Assembly (NCBI GenBank): GCA_018384595.1
Contig: JAHAYO010000077.1
Span: 1-63,160, forward strand
Direction of reading: 5' to 3'
Source of the DNA: Thiopseudomonas sp.
GTDB lineage: Bacteria > Pseudomonadota > Gammaproteobacteria > Pseudomonadales > Pseudomonadaceae
Length of the DNA stretch: 63,160 nt
Shown here: piece by piece, positions 19,222-26,680 of the stretch
Layout of the letters: every line of letters begins with the position of its first letter
How positions within the stretch are numbered: position 1 is the stretch's first letter
Made by a program: the position numbers and the translations under genes
Notes under the pieces: model-generated
The model's database searches: none
The model's input: only the letters and a program-made list of their open reading frames with translations
Told to the model about the DNA's origin: nothing

Positions 19222-20055
19222 ATGGATTTGGCGCTGGCCCGCACCTTTGTCACCGTACTGCACAGCGGCAGTTTTGTGTTGGCGGCGCAGCGCTTGTGTG
19301 TCAGCCAGACCGCGGTCACTGCCCGCATCAAAAATCTGGAAGAGCAGCTGGGTGTGCAGCTATTTGTGCGCAGCTCGTTGGGCGTTAGCCTGACAGCGGC
19401 CGGCGAGCGTTTTGTGCCCCATGCCCAGCGGTTGCTGGCGACTTGGCAGGATGCGCTACAAGCGGTGCCGGAGCCGGATCGGCTGCAACCGCTGCGGCTG
19501 GGTGCCGACACCAGCCTGTGGCAACCTTGGTTCGGGCAGTGGCTGGCACGGCTCAATCGCCAGTTGCCGGCTGTGCAGCTACGCGCCGAACTGGGCCAGA
19601 GTCCGTGGTTGTTGGATCAGCTGGAAAACGGCCAGCTGGATGCCCTGCTCAGCCATCAGGTGCGCTATCGGCCTGATGTGCAGGTGCAGCTGCTGATGGA
19701 AGAAACCTTGGTGCAGGTGCGCCATGCCCATCAGCCGCAGCCGCTGATGGATATCGACTGGGGTGAGGATTTTCGCCAACAATTCGAGCAGGCGTTTCCG
19801 GCGTATCAGGCGTATTTTACCACCGGCGTAGGGCCGGTTGGCCTGCAGCTGTTGGTGGAGCAGGGCGGCACCGGTTATTTTCGCCGCCAGGTGGTACAGC
19901 CGCTGCTGGACAGCGGGCAGGTGGTGCGGGTGGCGGATGCGCCTGAGTTTTCGCTGCCGCTGTATCTGTTGTCCAGTCGCAACTGCAAACACCCACAACT
20001 GCAGGCCGTGCTGGCCTGCGCCCTGCCGCCGGCCGTGGCTTCAAGCAGCTACTGA
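19222..20055 (+). CDS. LysR-family transcriptional regulator
   Basis: The 277-residue protein has an N-terminal winged helix-turn-helix (FTVLHSGSFVLAAQRLCVSQTAVTARIKNLEEQLG) followed by a LysR-type substrate-binding domain. The target is unknown. The close spacing to the MCP gene (12 bp) suggests one transcript, and its 3' end overlaps the convergent HPP-CBS gene by 15 bp. Confidence 0.88.
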   Translation: MDLALARTFVTVLHSGSFVLAAQRLCVSQTAVTARIKNLEEQLGVQLFVRSSLGVSLTAAGERFVPHAQRLLATWQDALQAVPEPDRLQPLRLGADTSLWQPWFGQWLARLNRQLPAVQLRAELGQSPWLLDQLENGQLDALLSHQVRYRPDVQVQLLMEETLVQVRHAHQPQPLMDIDWGEDFRQQFEQAFPAYQAYFTTGVGPVGLQLLVEQGGTGYFRRQVVQPLLDSGQVVRVADAPEFSLPLYLLSSRNCKHPQLQAVLACALPPAVASSSY

Positions 20056-21192
20056 GCCAACATGGCAACGCTGTACCAGCAAGCGGTAGAGCGCGTTAAT
20101 AATATCGGTTTGAGAAATGATGCCGATCACGTGTTGCTGCTCATCAACCACCGGCAGGTGATGCAAGCTGTTGTGTGACAGCTGCAGCACCAAATCCAGA
20201 ATGCTGGTGTCCTCCCGTGCGCTCACCACTGGCGCAGTCATAATGTGCTCCAGCGGGCGCTGGCGGCTGCCGCGGCTCAGGTTCCAGCGGCGCCTGGGCA
20301 TACGAGCAAACGATTTCTGATTCAAAAAATCCACCAGGGTAACGATGCCGACCAGCGTGTGATCGGCATCGACAATGGGCAGGGCTTCCAGCCGGTGCTT
20401 GGCCAGCATGGCCCAGGCAAACTCGATGGAGGTTTTTGGGCTGGCGGTAACCACGTCACGCGACATGATTTGGCCGGCGGTCAGGTGGTTGGACATGCGG
20501 GTAAAGGCTTGCTGCTCGGTAAGCTGCAACAGTTCGGTCAGGTCTTCAATGCGCACGTCAACATAGCGGCCAAAAGTGTTTAGCGCGTGTTGTAAATCTT
20601 GCTCTTGCAGCTGGGTGCGCTGCCAGCTGGGCAGGTCGGTGGTGTGGTGGCGGTTGCGCGGTGCAGGCAACGGTTGACGCGGGTAGCGTTGGCCAGTGAG
20701 GTTGTTGTACAGCAGCGCGACGGCCAGCAGGGTTAGGGTGTTGAGCGCCACTGGGGCCAGCAGGCCATAGCCCCATTGCAGGGTCAGGCTTTCATTTAGG
20801 GCAATCGCCACCGCCAAGGCACAGCTGGGTGGGTGCAGGCAGCGCAGGGCCAGCAAGCACAGCATGCAGGCCGACAGGGTTGCGCCCAGACGCAGCAGGC
20901 TGTCATCAATCCACAGGCTGGCAGTGATGGCCAGCGCCGCTGCCAGCAGGTTGCCGGACAGCAGTGACCAAGGGTGGGCCAGCGGTGTAGAGGGGGTCAG
21001 AAAGGCTAGCACGCTGGAGGCACCCAACGCGGCCATTAGGGCGCTGGTGGTGGGTTGGCCAAACAGCAGCCGACTGAGCAGCATGACCAGACAAATGGCA
21101 AAAAGCGCGCCACAGGTGGCGCGCAGTGCTTCGCGGGGGGCAATGTTGAGGGCCAAGGGTTTAAAGGCTTTGAGCCGAGTAAGGTAGCGCAC
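20041..21192 (-). CDS. HPP-family membrane protein with C-terminal CBS pair
   Basis: The 383-residue protein has four membrane segments in the first 170 residues with the HPP motif (LRCLHPPSCALAVAIAL), then a cytoplasmic linker and two CBS domains (MSRDVVTASPKTSIEFAWAMLAKHRLEALPIVD; IMTAPVVSAREDTSILDLVLQLSHNSLHHLPVVD). HPP proteins have been linked to nitrite or other anion transport, and CBS pairs usually bind adenosine nucleotides. The substrate here is not known. It is convergent with the LysR gene. Confidence 0.82.
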   Translation of the reverse strand: MRYLTRLKAFKPLALNIAPREALRATCGALFAICLVMLLSRLLFGQPTTSALMAALGASSVLAFLTPSTPLAHPWSLLSGNLLAAALAITASLWIDDSLLRLGATLSACMLCLLALRCLHPPSCALAVAIALNESLTLQWGYGLLAPVALNTLTLLAVALLYNNLTGQRYPRQPLPAPRNRHHTTDLPSWQRTQLQEQDLQHALNTFGRYVDVRIEDLTELLQLTEQQAFTRMSNHLTAGQIMSRDVVTASPKTSIEFAWAMLAKHRLEALPIVDADHTLVGIVTLVDFLNQKSFARMPRRRWNLSRGSRQRPLEHIMTAPVVSAREDTSILDLVLQLSHNSLHHLPVVDEQQHVIGIISQTDIINALYRLLVQRCHVGSVAA

Positions 21193-21316
21193 GACAGTCC
21201 TTAGATTGGGAGTGATGGGGGTAGAGCTGGATCAGGGTTCGGCCCGCAACAGGCGCGTGTTGAGCGCGCACAGTGAGCAGTAAGCGCGTTCAAGCTGCCA
21301 ATAGCCTGAGTTTGGA

Positions 21317-21517
21317 TTAGCCGTACAGCGTGGTTTGTTGGGCTAAGTGCTCGGGTAGGCAGGGCATGCCGGTTTCACGCTCGATACGCCGACACTGGGC
21401 TGGATCATCGGCGAACGGCAACATCGCCGCTTCGTGTTGCGCCTGATGGCTGGCATAGCGTTGCCACTGTCGCCACAGCCAAGGGCTGATCAGCAGCAGG
21501 ATCAAAAGATTAAGCAT
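21317..21517 (-). CDS. small single-pass membrane protein downstream of the ccoN-like gene
   Basis: The 66-residue product is not recognised. It starts with one membrane helix (MLNLLILLLISPWLWRQW) and a charged soluble tail with two cysteines. GGAGG lies 8 bp before ATG, and the ATG overlaps the stop of the ccoN-like gene by 8 bp, so the two are translationally coupled. A role with that protein is inferred from the coupling only. Relationship to CcoQ-type subunits was considered but not demonstrated. Confidence 0.65.
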   Translation of the reverse strand: MLNLLILLLISPWLWRQWQRYASHQAQHEAAMLPFADDPAQCRRIERETGMPCLPEHLAQQTTLYG

Positions 21518-22064
21518 GGCGCACCTCCGTAACGGGTGTGGTTGCGGGTTGGCTGGCGCGTAGGGTCAGCCAGCAGTTGAGGGCCAGTAACAGCATGCCG
21601 CTGGCAAACAAACCGCCGCCAATCAGGCGCACTACATAACCAAAGTGGCTGGCGCTCAGCGCTTCGACAAAGGAATAGCTCAGGGTGCCGTCGTCGTTGA
21701 TGGCGCGCCACATCAGGCCCTGGGTAATGCCGTTGACCCACATCGAGGCGATATAGAGCACGGTGCCGGCAGTGGCCAGCCAGAAATGTAGGCTGATCAG
21801 GGCAGTGCTGTACATGGCGGCAGGGTTCCACAGGCGCGGAATCATGTAGTACAGGCTGCCGATGCTGATCATGGCTACCCAGCCCAGTGCGCTGGCGTGA
21901 ACGTGGCCGATGGTCCAGGCCGTGTCGAAGTTGAGCACCGGCCACACCAGCTGGGCGGCGATGAACACGCCCATGCTCATGCCGAGCACGCCCCAAACGA
22001 TGGTAGCTAGGGTGAACTGGCGCACCACGTGCATGTTATAGGTAGGCTCTTGTGTGCTTTTCAT
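21510..22064 (-). CDS. internally deleted CcoN-like protein (cbb3 oxidase subunit I remnant or derivative)
   Basis: The 184-residue protein matches both ends of CcoN, the catalytic subunit of cbb3 oxidase, which is usually about 475 residues. Residues 1-47 match the N-terminus (YNMHVVRQFTLATIVWGVLGM... QLVWPVLNFD) and residues 48-184 match the C-terminal helices (TAWTIGHVHASALGWVAMISIGSLYYMIP ... GLMWRAINDDGTLSYSFVEAL). About 290 residues between are missing, in frame. The pair HVH at 54-56 (heme b3 and heme b ligands) remains, but the other heme b His and the three copper ligands are gone, so oxygen reduction is not expected. The reading frame is intact and a good ANR/FNR box lies upstream. 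Confidence 0.85.
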   Translation of the reverse strand: MKSTQEPTYNMHVVRQFTLATIVWGVLGMSMGVFIAAQLVWPVLNFDTAWTIGHVHASALGWVAMISIGSLYYMIPRLWNPAAMYSTALISLHFWLATAGTVLYIASMWVNGITQGLMWRAINDDGTLSYSFVEALSASHFGYVVRLIGGGLFASGMLLLALNCWLTLRASQPATTPVTEVRHA

Positions 22065-22132
22065 GCTGATTACCTTGCCAGGCGCAAGCCGTGCGGCCTG
22101 TTTGATGTGCCGAACGCCCTGCGGCCAGTGAA

Positions 22133-22146
22133 TTGACGTAAATCAA
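22133..22146 (-). promoter_or_regulatory. ANR/FNR box upstream of the ccoN-like gene
   Basis: TTGACGTAAATCAA (minus strand TTGATTTACGTCAA) matches the FNR-type consensus TTGAT-N4-ATCAA at nine of ten positions. It is centred about 75 bp before the ccoN-like ATG. A class II position would put the transcript start near 22,098, leaving a 5' leader of about 34 nt. Oxygen-limited induction is inferred. Confidence 0.7.
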
Positions 22147-22336
22147 GAGTAGGCTTACTGCCAGCGCTCAGCCAATGAAAAATACTGCAGTCGCAGTGCA
22201 GAAAAACTGCTGGCGTAAAGCAGCATGGCAATTTCTTTGTGATATCAAAATAATGCCATATAGTGGGTTGCGCGAGTGACACAGCAGGCAGTGAAAGGCT
22301 GTGTGACAGGCAGGCGCACAGCCTTCACTATGATCT

Positions 22337-24096
22337 TTGCGCAGGACGACAGTATTCCGTGACTTTTTTAGAGCCCTTGGCAAAGCCCTCAGGCCGCGCT
22401 CGCTGCGTGTACAGCTGGTGCTGCCTTTTTTAGTGGTGATCCTGCTGCTGACCTTGGCGCTAGGCTGGATGTTTTGGTGGGCTGGCAGCCGTAGCGTGGC
22501 TGATCTGACCGGACAGTTAATGGTGGAGCGCACCGAGCGCATGGCCGATGCGGTGGGGCGTCATATGTTTGGAGCGGCAGCGGTGCTGGAGACGGCCTTT
22601 CCGCGTGGCATGCGTGGTCTGCACGATATACGGCCGGCGCAGCGGGCGCTGGCAACGCGCTTTTACACGGCGGCATCACTGCACACAGAACCCAGCGATC
22701 TGGTGTATTACGGCAATGAAAGCGGGCAGGGTTACGCCCTGCAACGGTTGGTGGACGGCAATGCCCAAGTACGCTTGCAGGATGGTGAAGGCGGCGCACG
22801 CAAGATCTTCATGCTGTACGACATTGAGGGTGCGCCCGAGTATCGCTTTACCGAAAGTCGCCTGTTTGATCCCCGTGAACGCCTCTGGTATCAGGTGGGT
22901 AAAACCGCCAGCGAGCACCGCTGGACCGGCGTGCACCTCGACTTTGATAGCGGCGAGCTGGTCAACAGCCGGGTACGTCAGGTGCTGGATGGCAATGGCC
23001 TGCAGGTTGGCGTGGTGGGCACCGACATCGCGCTGTCGGGCCTGCGCCGCTTCATTGCCGGACTGGATATCAGCCCAAATAACCGCGCCTTTATTGTCGA
23101 GCCGGACGGCCAATTGGTCGCCGTATCAGCGGGCCGTCATGTGCGCCGTGACGATGACGGCCATTACCGGCGGGTCAATCCGATGACAGTGGTGAGCCGC
23201 TGTTGGAGCAAGCCTGGCAGCATGTGCGTGACCACCTGCCGGACCTGTCCGTCAGCGATCAGCGCGTGCACACCCTGTCATTTACCGATGAACAGGGGCA
23301 GCACGTACTGGTGTCGGTGCACCATATTCTTGATGGCGCTGGGCTCGACTGGTATGCGGTGATTGCGGTGCCGGCCAGCGACATACTGACCGACGTGCGT
23401 AACAAGGTGGTGTTGGTGATGTTTTGCGGCGTGCTGGCCATCCTGCTGGCGGCGATGCTGGGTATGGTGGTATTGGGGCGGGTGGCTGACGATGTTGAGC
23501 AATTATCGACTGTGGTGGGCGGCGCTGCGGGGCGTGGTATACAGACGCTGTATTCGCAAGTGCGCCGCCGTGATGAAATCGGTACCTTGGCGCGCAGCTT
23601 TCGGAAAATGCACCGGGAGCTGTTGACCGACCGCCTGACCGGTGTCGCCAGCCGCGCTGCGCTGGAGCATGCGCTGAACCGGCTGCAACAGCAGCGCCGC
23701 AAAAGTGGACAGCCTTTTGCGCTGCTCTTTATTGATCTAAACCGTTTCAAGCCGCTCAACGACCGCTTTGGTCACGAAACCGGCGACCGCGCCCTGACCG
23801 AAGTGGCCGGCAACATGCAGACCATGCTGCGTGACCACGACCTGCTGGCCCGCTGGGGCGGCGATGAGTTTGTCATCCTGCTGCCGGACGTGGCCGACCA
23901 CGACACCGCCCTGCGTGTCTGCCAGCGGGTGCAGCGGGCCATTGCTCAGCCGTTGGCCTGTTGCGAGGGCTACCAGCTGGGCGCTGCTATTGGTATCGCG
24001 CTGTTCCCAGAGGACGGCCGTGATGCCGCGACCCTGCTGCAGGCCGCCGATCAGGCCATGTATGCCGACAAGTCGCTGGCCATGGGCGAGCGGTGA
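22337..24096 (+). pseudogene. frameshifted sensor diguanylate cyclase (Cache-type sensor, GGDEF)
   Basis: Two overlapping frames make one protein of about 586 residues. The 5' frame (22,337 to about 23,182) encodes a membrane helix (QLVLPFLVVILLLTLALGWMFWW) and a periplasmic sensor; the 3' frame (to 24,096) encodes the rest of the sensor, a second membrane helix, a HAMP-like linker and a GGDEF domain. The GGDEF domain keeps an intact GGDEF motif and an I-site RDHD five residues before it. The join reads HYRRVNP then DDSGEPLLEQAWQHV, so one base (probably G) is missing near 23,182. The first frame has no ATG; TTG 22,337 is the best candidate start, without a clear ribosome site. It could be a sequencing error, a phase-variable site or a recent null mutation. 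Confidence 0.75.
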
Positions 24097-24111
24097 GCAG
24101 CGTTGGTACGC

Positions 24112-24975
24112 TTATTCAATATTCTGAATTTGCTCGCGCATTTGTTCGATCAGCACCTTGATGTTGACCGAGGCTTGTGTGGTACGCACATCAATCGCTT
24201 TGGAGCCGAGCGTATTGGCTTCACGGTTGAGCTCTTGCATCAGAAAGTCGAGGCGACGACCGACGGCATCACGGCTGTTCAGTGCATGGCGCACCTCGCG
24301 CACATGGGTGTGCAGGCGGTCCAGCTCTTCGGCCACATCGCTGCGCTGGGCCAGCATCACCAGCTCTTGCTCCAGCCGTTGCGGGTCGATGTCGAGGGCA
24401 ATTTCCTCGCAACGGGTAAGGATTTTCTGCCGCTGTGCGTCCAGCATGCCGGGGATGGCAGCGGCCAGCGTGCTGGCTTCCTGCTCAATACTGTCGAGCC
24501 GCTCGTCAATCAGGCGCAGCAGCTGGCCCCCCTCGCGGGCACGGTTGTCTTTCAACTGCTCCAGAGCCTGCTCAAACAGCTGCAGGGCATCGGCCTGCAG
24601 TGGCTGGCTGTCGATTTCGGGACGGTCGAGCACGCCGGGCAGTTGCAACACCTCCAGCGGATTGAGCGCAGCGGGTTGGCTAATCAGCGTCGCCACCTGT
24701 TCGGCGGCGGCGATGAGCTGGCGGGCGCGTTCCAGATTAAGGCTGGCAGGGGCGTCGTGTTCAGCCTCGACCAGACGCAGACTGCATTCGACCTTGCCGC
24801 GTGACAAGCCTTTGCGCAGTCGATCGCGTATGGGGCCTTCCAAGGCGCGCAGGCTGTCGGGCAGGCGCAGGTGCGGCTCCAGATAGCGATGATTGACCGA
24901 GCGGATTTCCCAAGTCAGGGTGCCGTAGGGGCCGTTGTGTTCCTGGCGGGCAAAGGCGGTCATGCTGTGGATCAT
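24112..24975 (-). CDS. yicC: YicC family endoribonuclease
   Basis: YicC proteins are RNases reported to act on small RNAs in E. coli. The 287-residue product begins MIHSMTAFARQEHNGPYGTLTWEIRSVNHRYLEPHLRLPDSLR, the conserved N-terminus, and ends with the family helix RTTQASVNIKVLIEQMREQIQNIE. In Pseudomonas, yicC and rph are divergent neighbours. Here the IscB element lies between them, and its right-hand hairpin is only 18 bp before the yicC ATG. No GGAG-like ribosome site is visible in that gap. Confidence 0.93.
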   Translation of the reverse strand: MIHSMTAFARQEHNGPYGTLTWEIRSVNHRYLEPHLRLPDSLRALEGPIRDRLRKGLSRGKVECSLRLVEAEHDAPASLNLERARQLIAAAEQVATLISQPAALNPLEVLQLPGVLDRPEIDSQPLQADALQLFEQALEQLKDNRAREGGQLLRLIDERLDSIEQEASTLAAAIPGMLDAQRQKILTRCEEIALDIDPQRLEQELVMLAQRSDVAEELDRLHTHVREVRHALNSRDAVGRRLDFLMQELNREANTLGSKAIDVRTTQASVNIKVLIEQMREQIQNIE

Positions 24976-24992
24976 CAGACTTGCGCGAGAAA

Positions 24993-25012
24993 CCCCGTAC
25001 TTTAGTGCGGGG
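24993..25012 (-). repeat. right-end hairpin of the IscB element
   Basis: CCCCGTAC, loop TTTA, GTGCGGGG (plus strand) forms an 8-bp stem with one wobble pair. It mirrors the left-end hairpin at 26,654-26,673 with the same loop, which marks both as element ends. Confidence 0.8.
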
Positions 25013-25058
25013 AGGGATAGCGCGTCGGCGTCTGCCGACCCTGTTCTCGCTCCTCCTG

Positions 25059-26399
25059 TTAAATTGCTATCTTTGGTTGGTGAAAATACCCGTAGCCATC
25101 GCCACGGCTTAGTAGCGTGCAGTGCTGCCAGCTAATACCCTGGATGACGCCTTCGAGTGTTTGAATGTTAAAACTGCCGCTCTTGCGAACCGCCACCCGG
25201 CCCACATAGTTACCTGCCTTTTTGCCGGTTGGCACATTGGCTATGACGGTATCGCCGGTCTGAAAGCCCTGTACCTGCTTCTGGCGCATCATGTAACCGC
25301 GGGGAAAGCCGTAGCGGTCAAGGCGGGTGCGCTGATAGCTGCCCCTGCCTGTGGCCTTGATCTGCAATACAGGCTTGTTCCAGCCGGTAATCTGTTCGAC
25401 AGCGCCGACACAGGCCGCGTCCAGTGCATGGGTTTTGGGTATGCGCAGACGCTGGCGGTTGTATTTGGTGCGACCACCGCTGGCCACCTCGACCGGCAAC
25501 CCTGTTGTTTTAAGCATGTTGAACAGTGCCCAGCGCGTGGCATTGACCGCTGCGGCATCTTTTAGAGGGGCTTTGCGGGTGCGCTGAACACGATTAAGAC
25601 TGGTTGCGCCATCTTTGCTGTTGGCCTTGAGGCGCTTTTTAAGACCCCGGTCACTGGCAAAAAAAGCTTCCAGCGACAGGTTGCCCTTGCTTTGATTGCA
25701 CTCACGGCAGGCCAGCGCCAGATTGCTCACCCGGTCTGTTCCACCCTGACTGCGCGGGACAATATGCTCCACTTCCAGCGGAATGTCTTTGTCACCGCAA
25801 TAGGCGCACTCACGACCCCATTTTTCCAGCAGGTACTCACGGACTTCGTAGCCCAGCAAGGTTCCCTGCTGGTACTCAATGCCAGAGATTTCCGGGCTGG
25901 CCATTTGCTGGGTATCAAAACGCACCAGCTCCTGGCTGATGTGTGTTATCGGTGCCAGTTTGCACAACCGGCCCACCCATGATTGCACGGTATCAATCCG
26001 GTGTTGCAGGCTGGGAGCCAGCCAGCCTTTGGGTTTTGTGCGGTTCAGGAAACGAGGGGCACGATGACGCAGATTGGCCGTACGCCTGCGCCGACGAAAT
26101 GCACTGCGCTGCTCCAGGGAGGAGCGGATCGCCCAGCCCCTGTGCGCCAGCTCAAACAGGCTCAACACATGCCGGGTATCGTCCTGCTCGCGCATCAGCG
26201 CCAGCCCTGTAACCGTGCTGCCCGGATCAATGCCCAGGCGCAGCGGCTGGGTCTCGCCGTCCACACGGTCTTTGAGCCGGATAGTGAACGGATAGCGCCG
26301 ATGCACAACAGCCCGCCCACGCTCCAGCAACAGTCTGGCCCGCTTCTCGCTGCACGGCATCAAGGGCCGCTTGTTTTTGCTTAACACCAAAACCGCCAT
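25059..26399 (-). CDS. iscB: IscB, RNA-guided DNA endonuclease (ancestor family of Cas9)
   Basis: The 446-residue protein has the IscB architecture. It runs from the N-terminal PLMP domain (RPLMPCSEKRARLLLERGRA, 11-30) to RuvC-I with Asp58 (LGIDPGSTVTG), an Arg-rich bridge helix (102-118, FRRRRRTANLRHRAPRF) and RuvC-II with Glu157 (ISQELVRFD). An HNH domain follows (198-240), with zinc-type cysteines C198, C201, C231 and C234, catalytic His212 (VEHIVPRSQGG) and Asn226. RuvC-III has His324 and Asp327 (KTHALDAA), and a C-terminal domain probably reads the target-adjacent motif. All nuclease residues are intact, so guide-directed double-strand cleavage is expected. AGGAGA lies about 6 bp before ATG. 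The lack of a REC lobe separates it from Cas9, and the HNH insert separates it from TnpB. Confidence 0.95.
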   Translation of the reverse strand: MAVLVLSKNKRPLMPCSEKRARLLLERGRAVVHRRYPFTIRLKDRVDGETQPLRLGIDPGSTVTGLALMREQDDTRHVLSLFELAHRGWAIRSSLEQRSAFRRRRRTANLRHRAPRFLNRTKPKGWLAPSLQHRIDTVQSWVGRLCKLAPITHISQELVRFDTQQMASPEISGIEYQQGTLLGYEVREYLLEKWGRECAYCGDKDIPLEVEHIVPRSQGGTDRVSNLALACRECNQSKGNLSLEAFFASDRGLKKRLKANSKDGATSLNRVQRTRKAPLKDAAAVNATRWALFNMLKTTGLPVEVASGGRTKYNRQRLRIPKTHALDAACVGAVEQITGWNKPVLQIKATGRGSYQRTRLDRYGFPRGYMMRQKQVQGFQTGDTVIANVPTGKKAGNYVGRVAVRKSGSFNIQTLEGVIQGISWQHCTLLSRGDGYGYFHQPKIAI

Positions 26400-26680
26400 G
26401 GCGATTTCTCCTGAATTAAAACCCTTACGGGTCTGGTTACGCGGGCCTAAGCCCGTCTCTCCTCGGGAAGGTCAACAACCGGCTCCCGCTTGCGCGGCAG
26501 GTGGAACCTTCGGCGCTTTACCTTTCGCCAGCATGATCCCGCCTTTCCAGAGCCCGGAACTGAAGAAGCATTCCGGGGTGGGTCTTGACGACCTGTTGTT
26601 AACGTAGCGGCACAAGGCCGCTAACCCTGGTCAACCTGGCTTGCTTTCACAAGCCCCGCCCTTTAGGGCGGGGTAGTTGA
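26400..26680 (-). ncRNA. candidate omega RNA (HEARO-type guide RNA scaffold) for IscB
   Basis: The 280 nt just upstream of iscB have no reading frame but fold strongly. On the minus strand in order: GC-rich hairpin 26,673-26,654; TAGCGGC-CTTGT-GCCGCTA at 26,623-26,605; CGGAA...TTCCG near 26,577-26,557; CGGGC-TTAG-GCCCG at 26,455-26,442; and ACCC-GTAA-GGGT at 26,432-26,421, followed by TTTTAATTCAGGAG and the iscB ATG. AACAAC near 26,600 can also pair with GTTGTT near 26,475, consistent with the long-range pairing of HEARO RNAs. In IscB systems the guide is the flank 5' of this scaffold, here about 26,681-26,705. The exact RNA ends cannot be set from sequence. Confidence 0.8.
26654..26673 (-). 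repeat. left-end hairpin of the IscB element
   Basis: CCCCGCCC, loop TTTA, GGGCGGGG (plus strand) is a perfect 8-bp stem. It doubles as the first stem of the omega RNA and pairs in design with the right-end hairpin at 24,993-25,012. Confidence 0.82.

Noticed and set aside
22236-22252. Second possible ANR box (TTGTGATATCAAA) upstream of the ccoN-like gene
   Set aside because: The half sites are not separated by four bases and only one matches the consensus.
24103-24886. Two open frames of more than 230 codons on the plus strand over yicC
   Set aside because: yicC on the minus strand is strongly recognisable, and these frames have low-complexity translations typical of shadows.
25059-26399. 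TnpB (IS1341-type) or a group II intron-type HNH protein
   Set aside because: The HNH domain sits between RuvC-II and RuvC-III and a PLMP domain starts the protein; TnpB has no HNH, and no reverse transcriptase is present.
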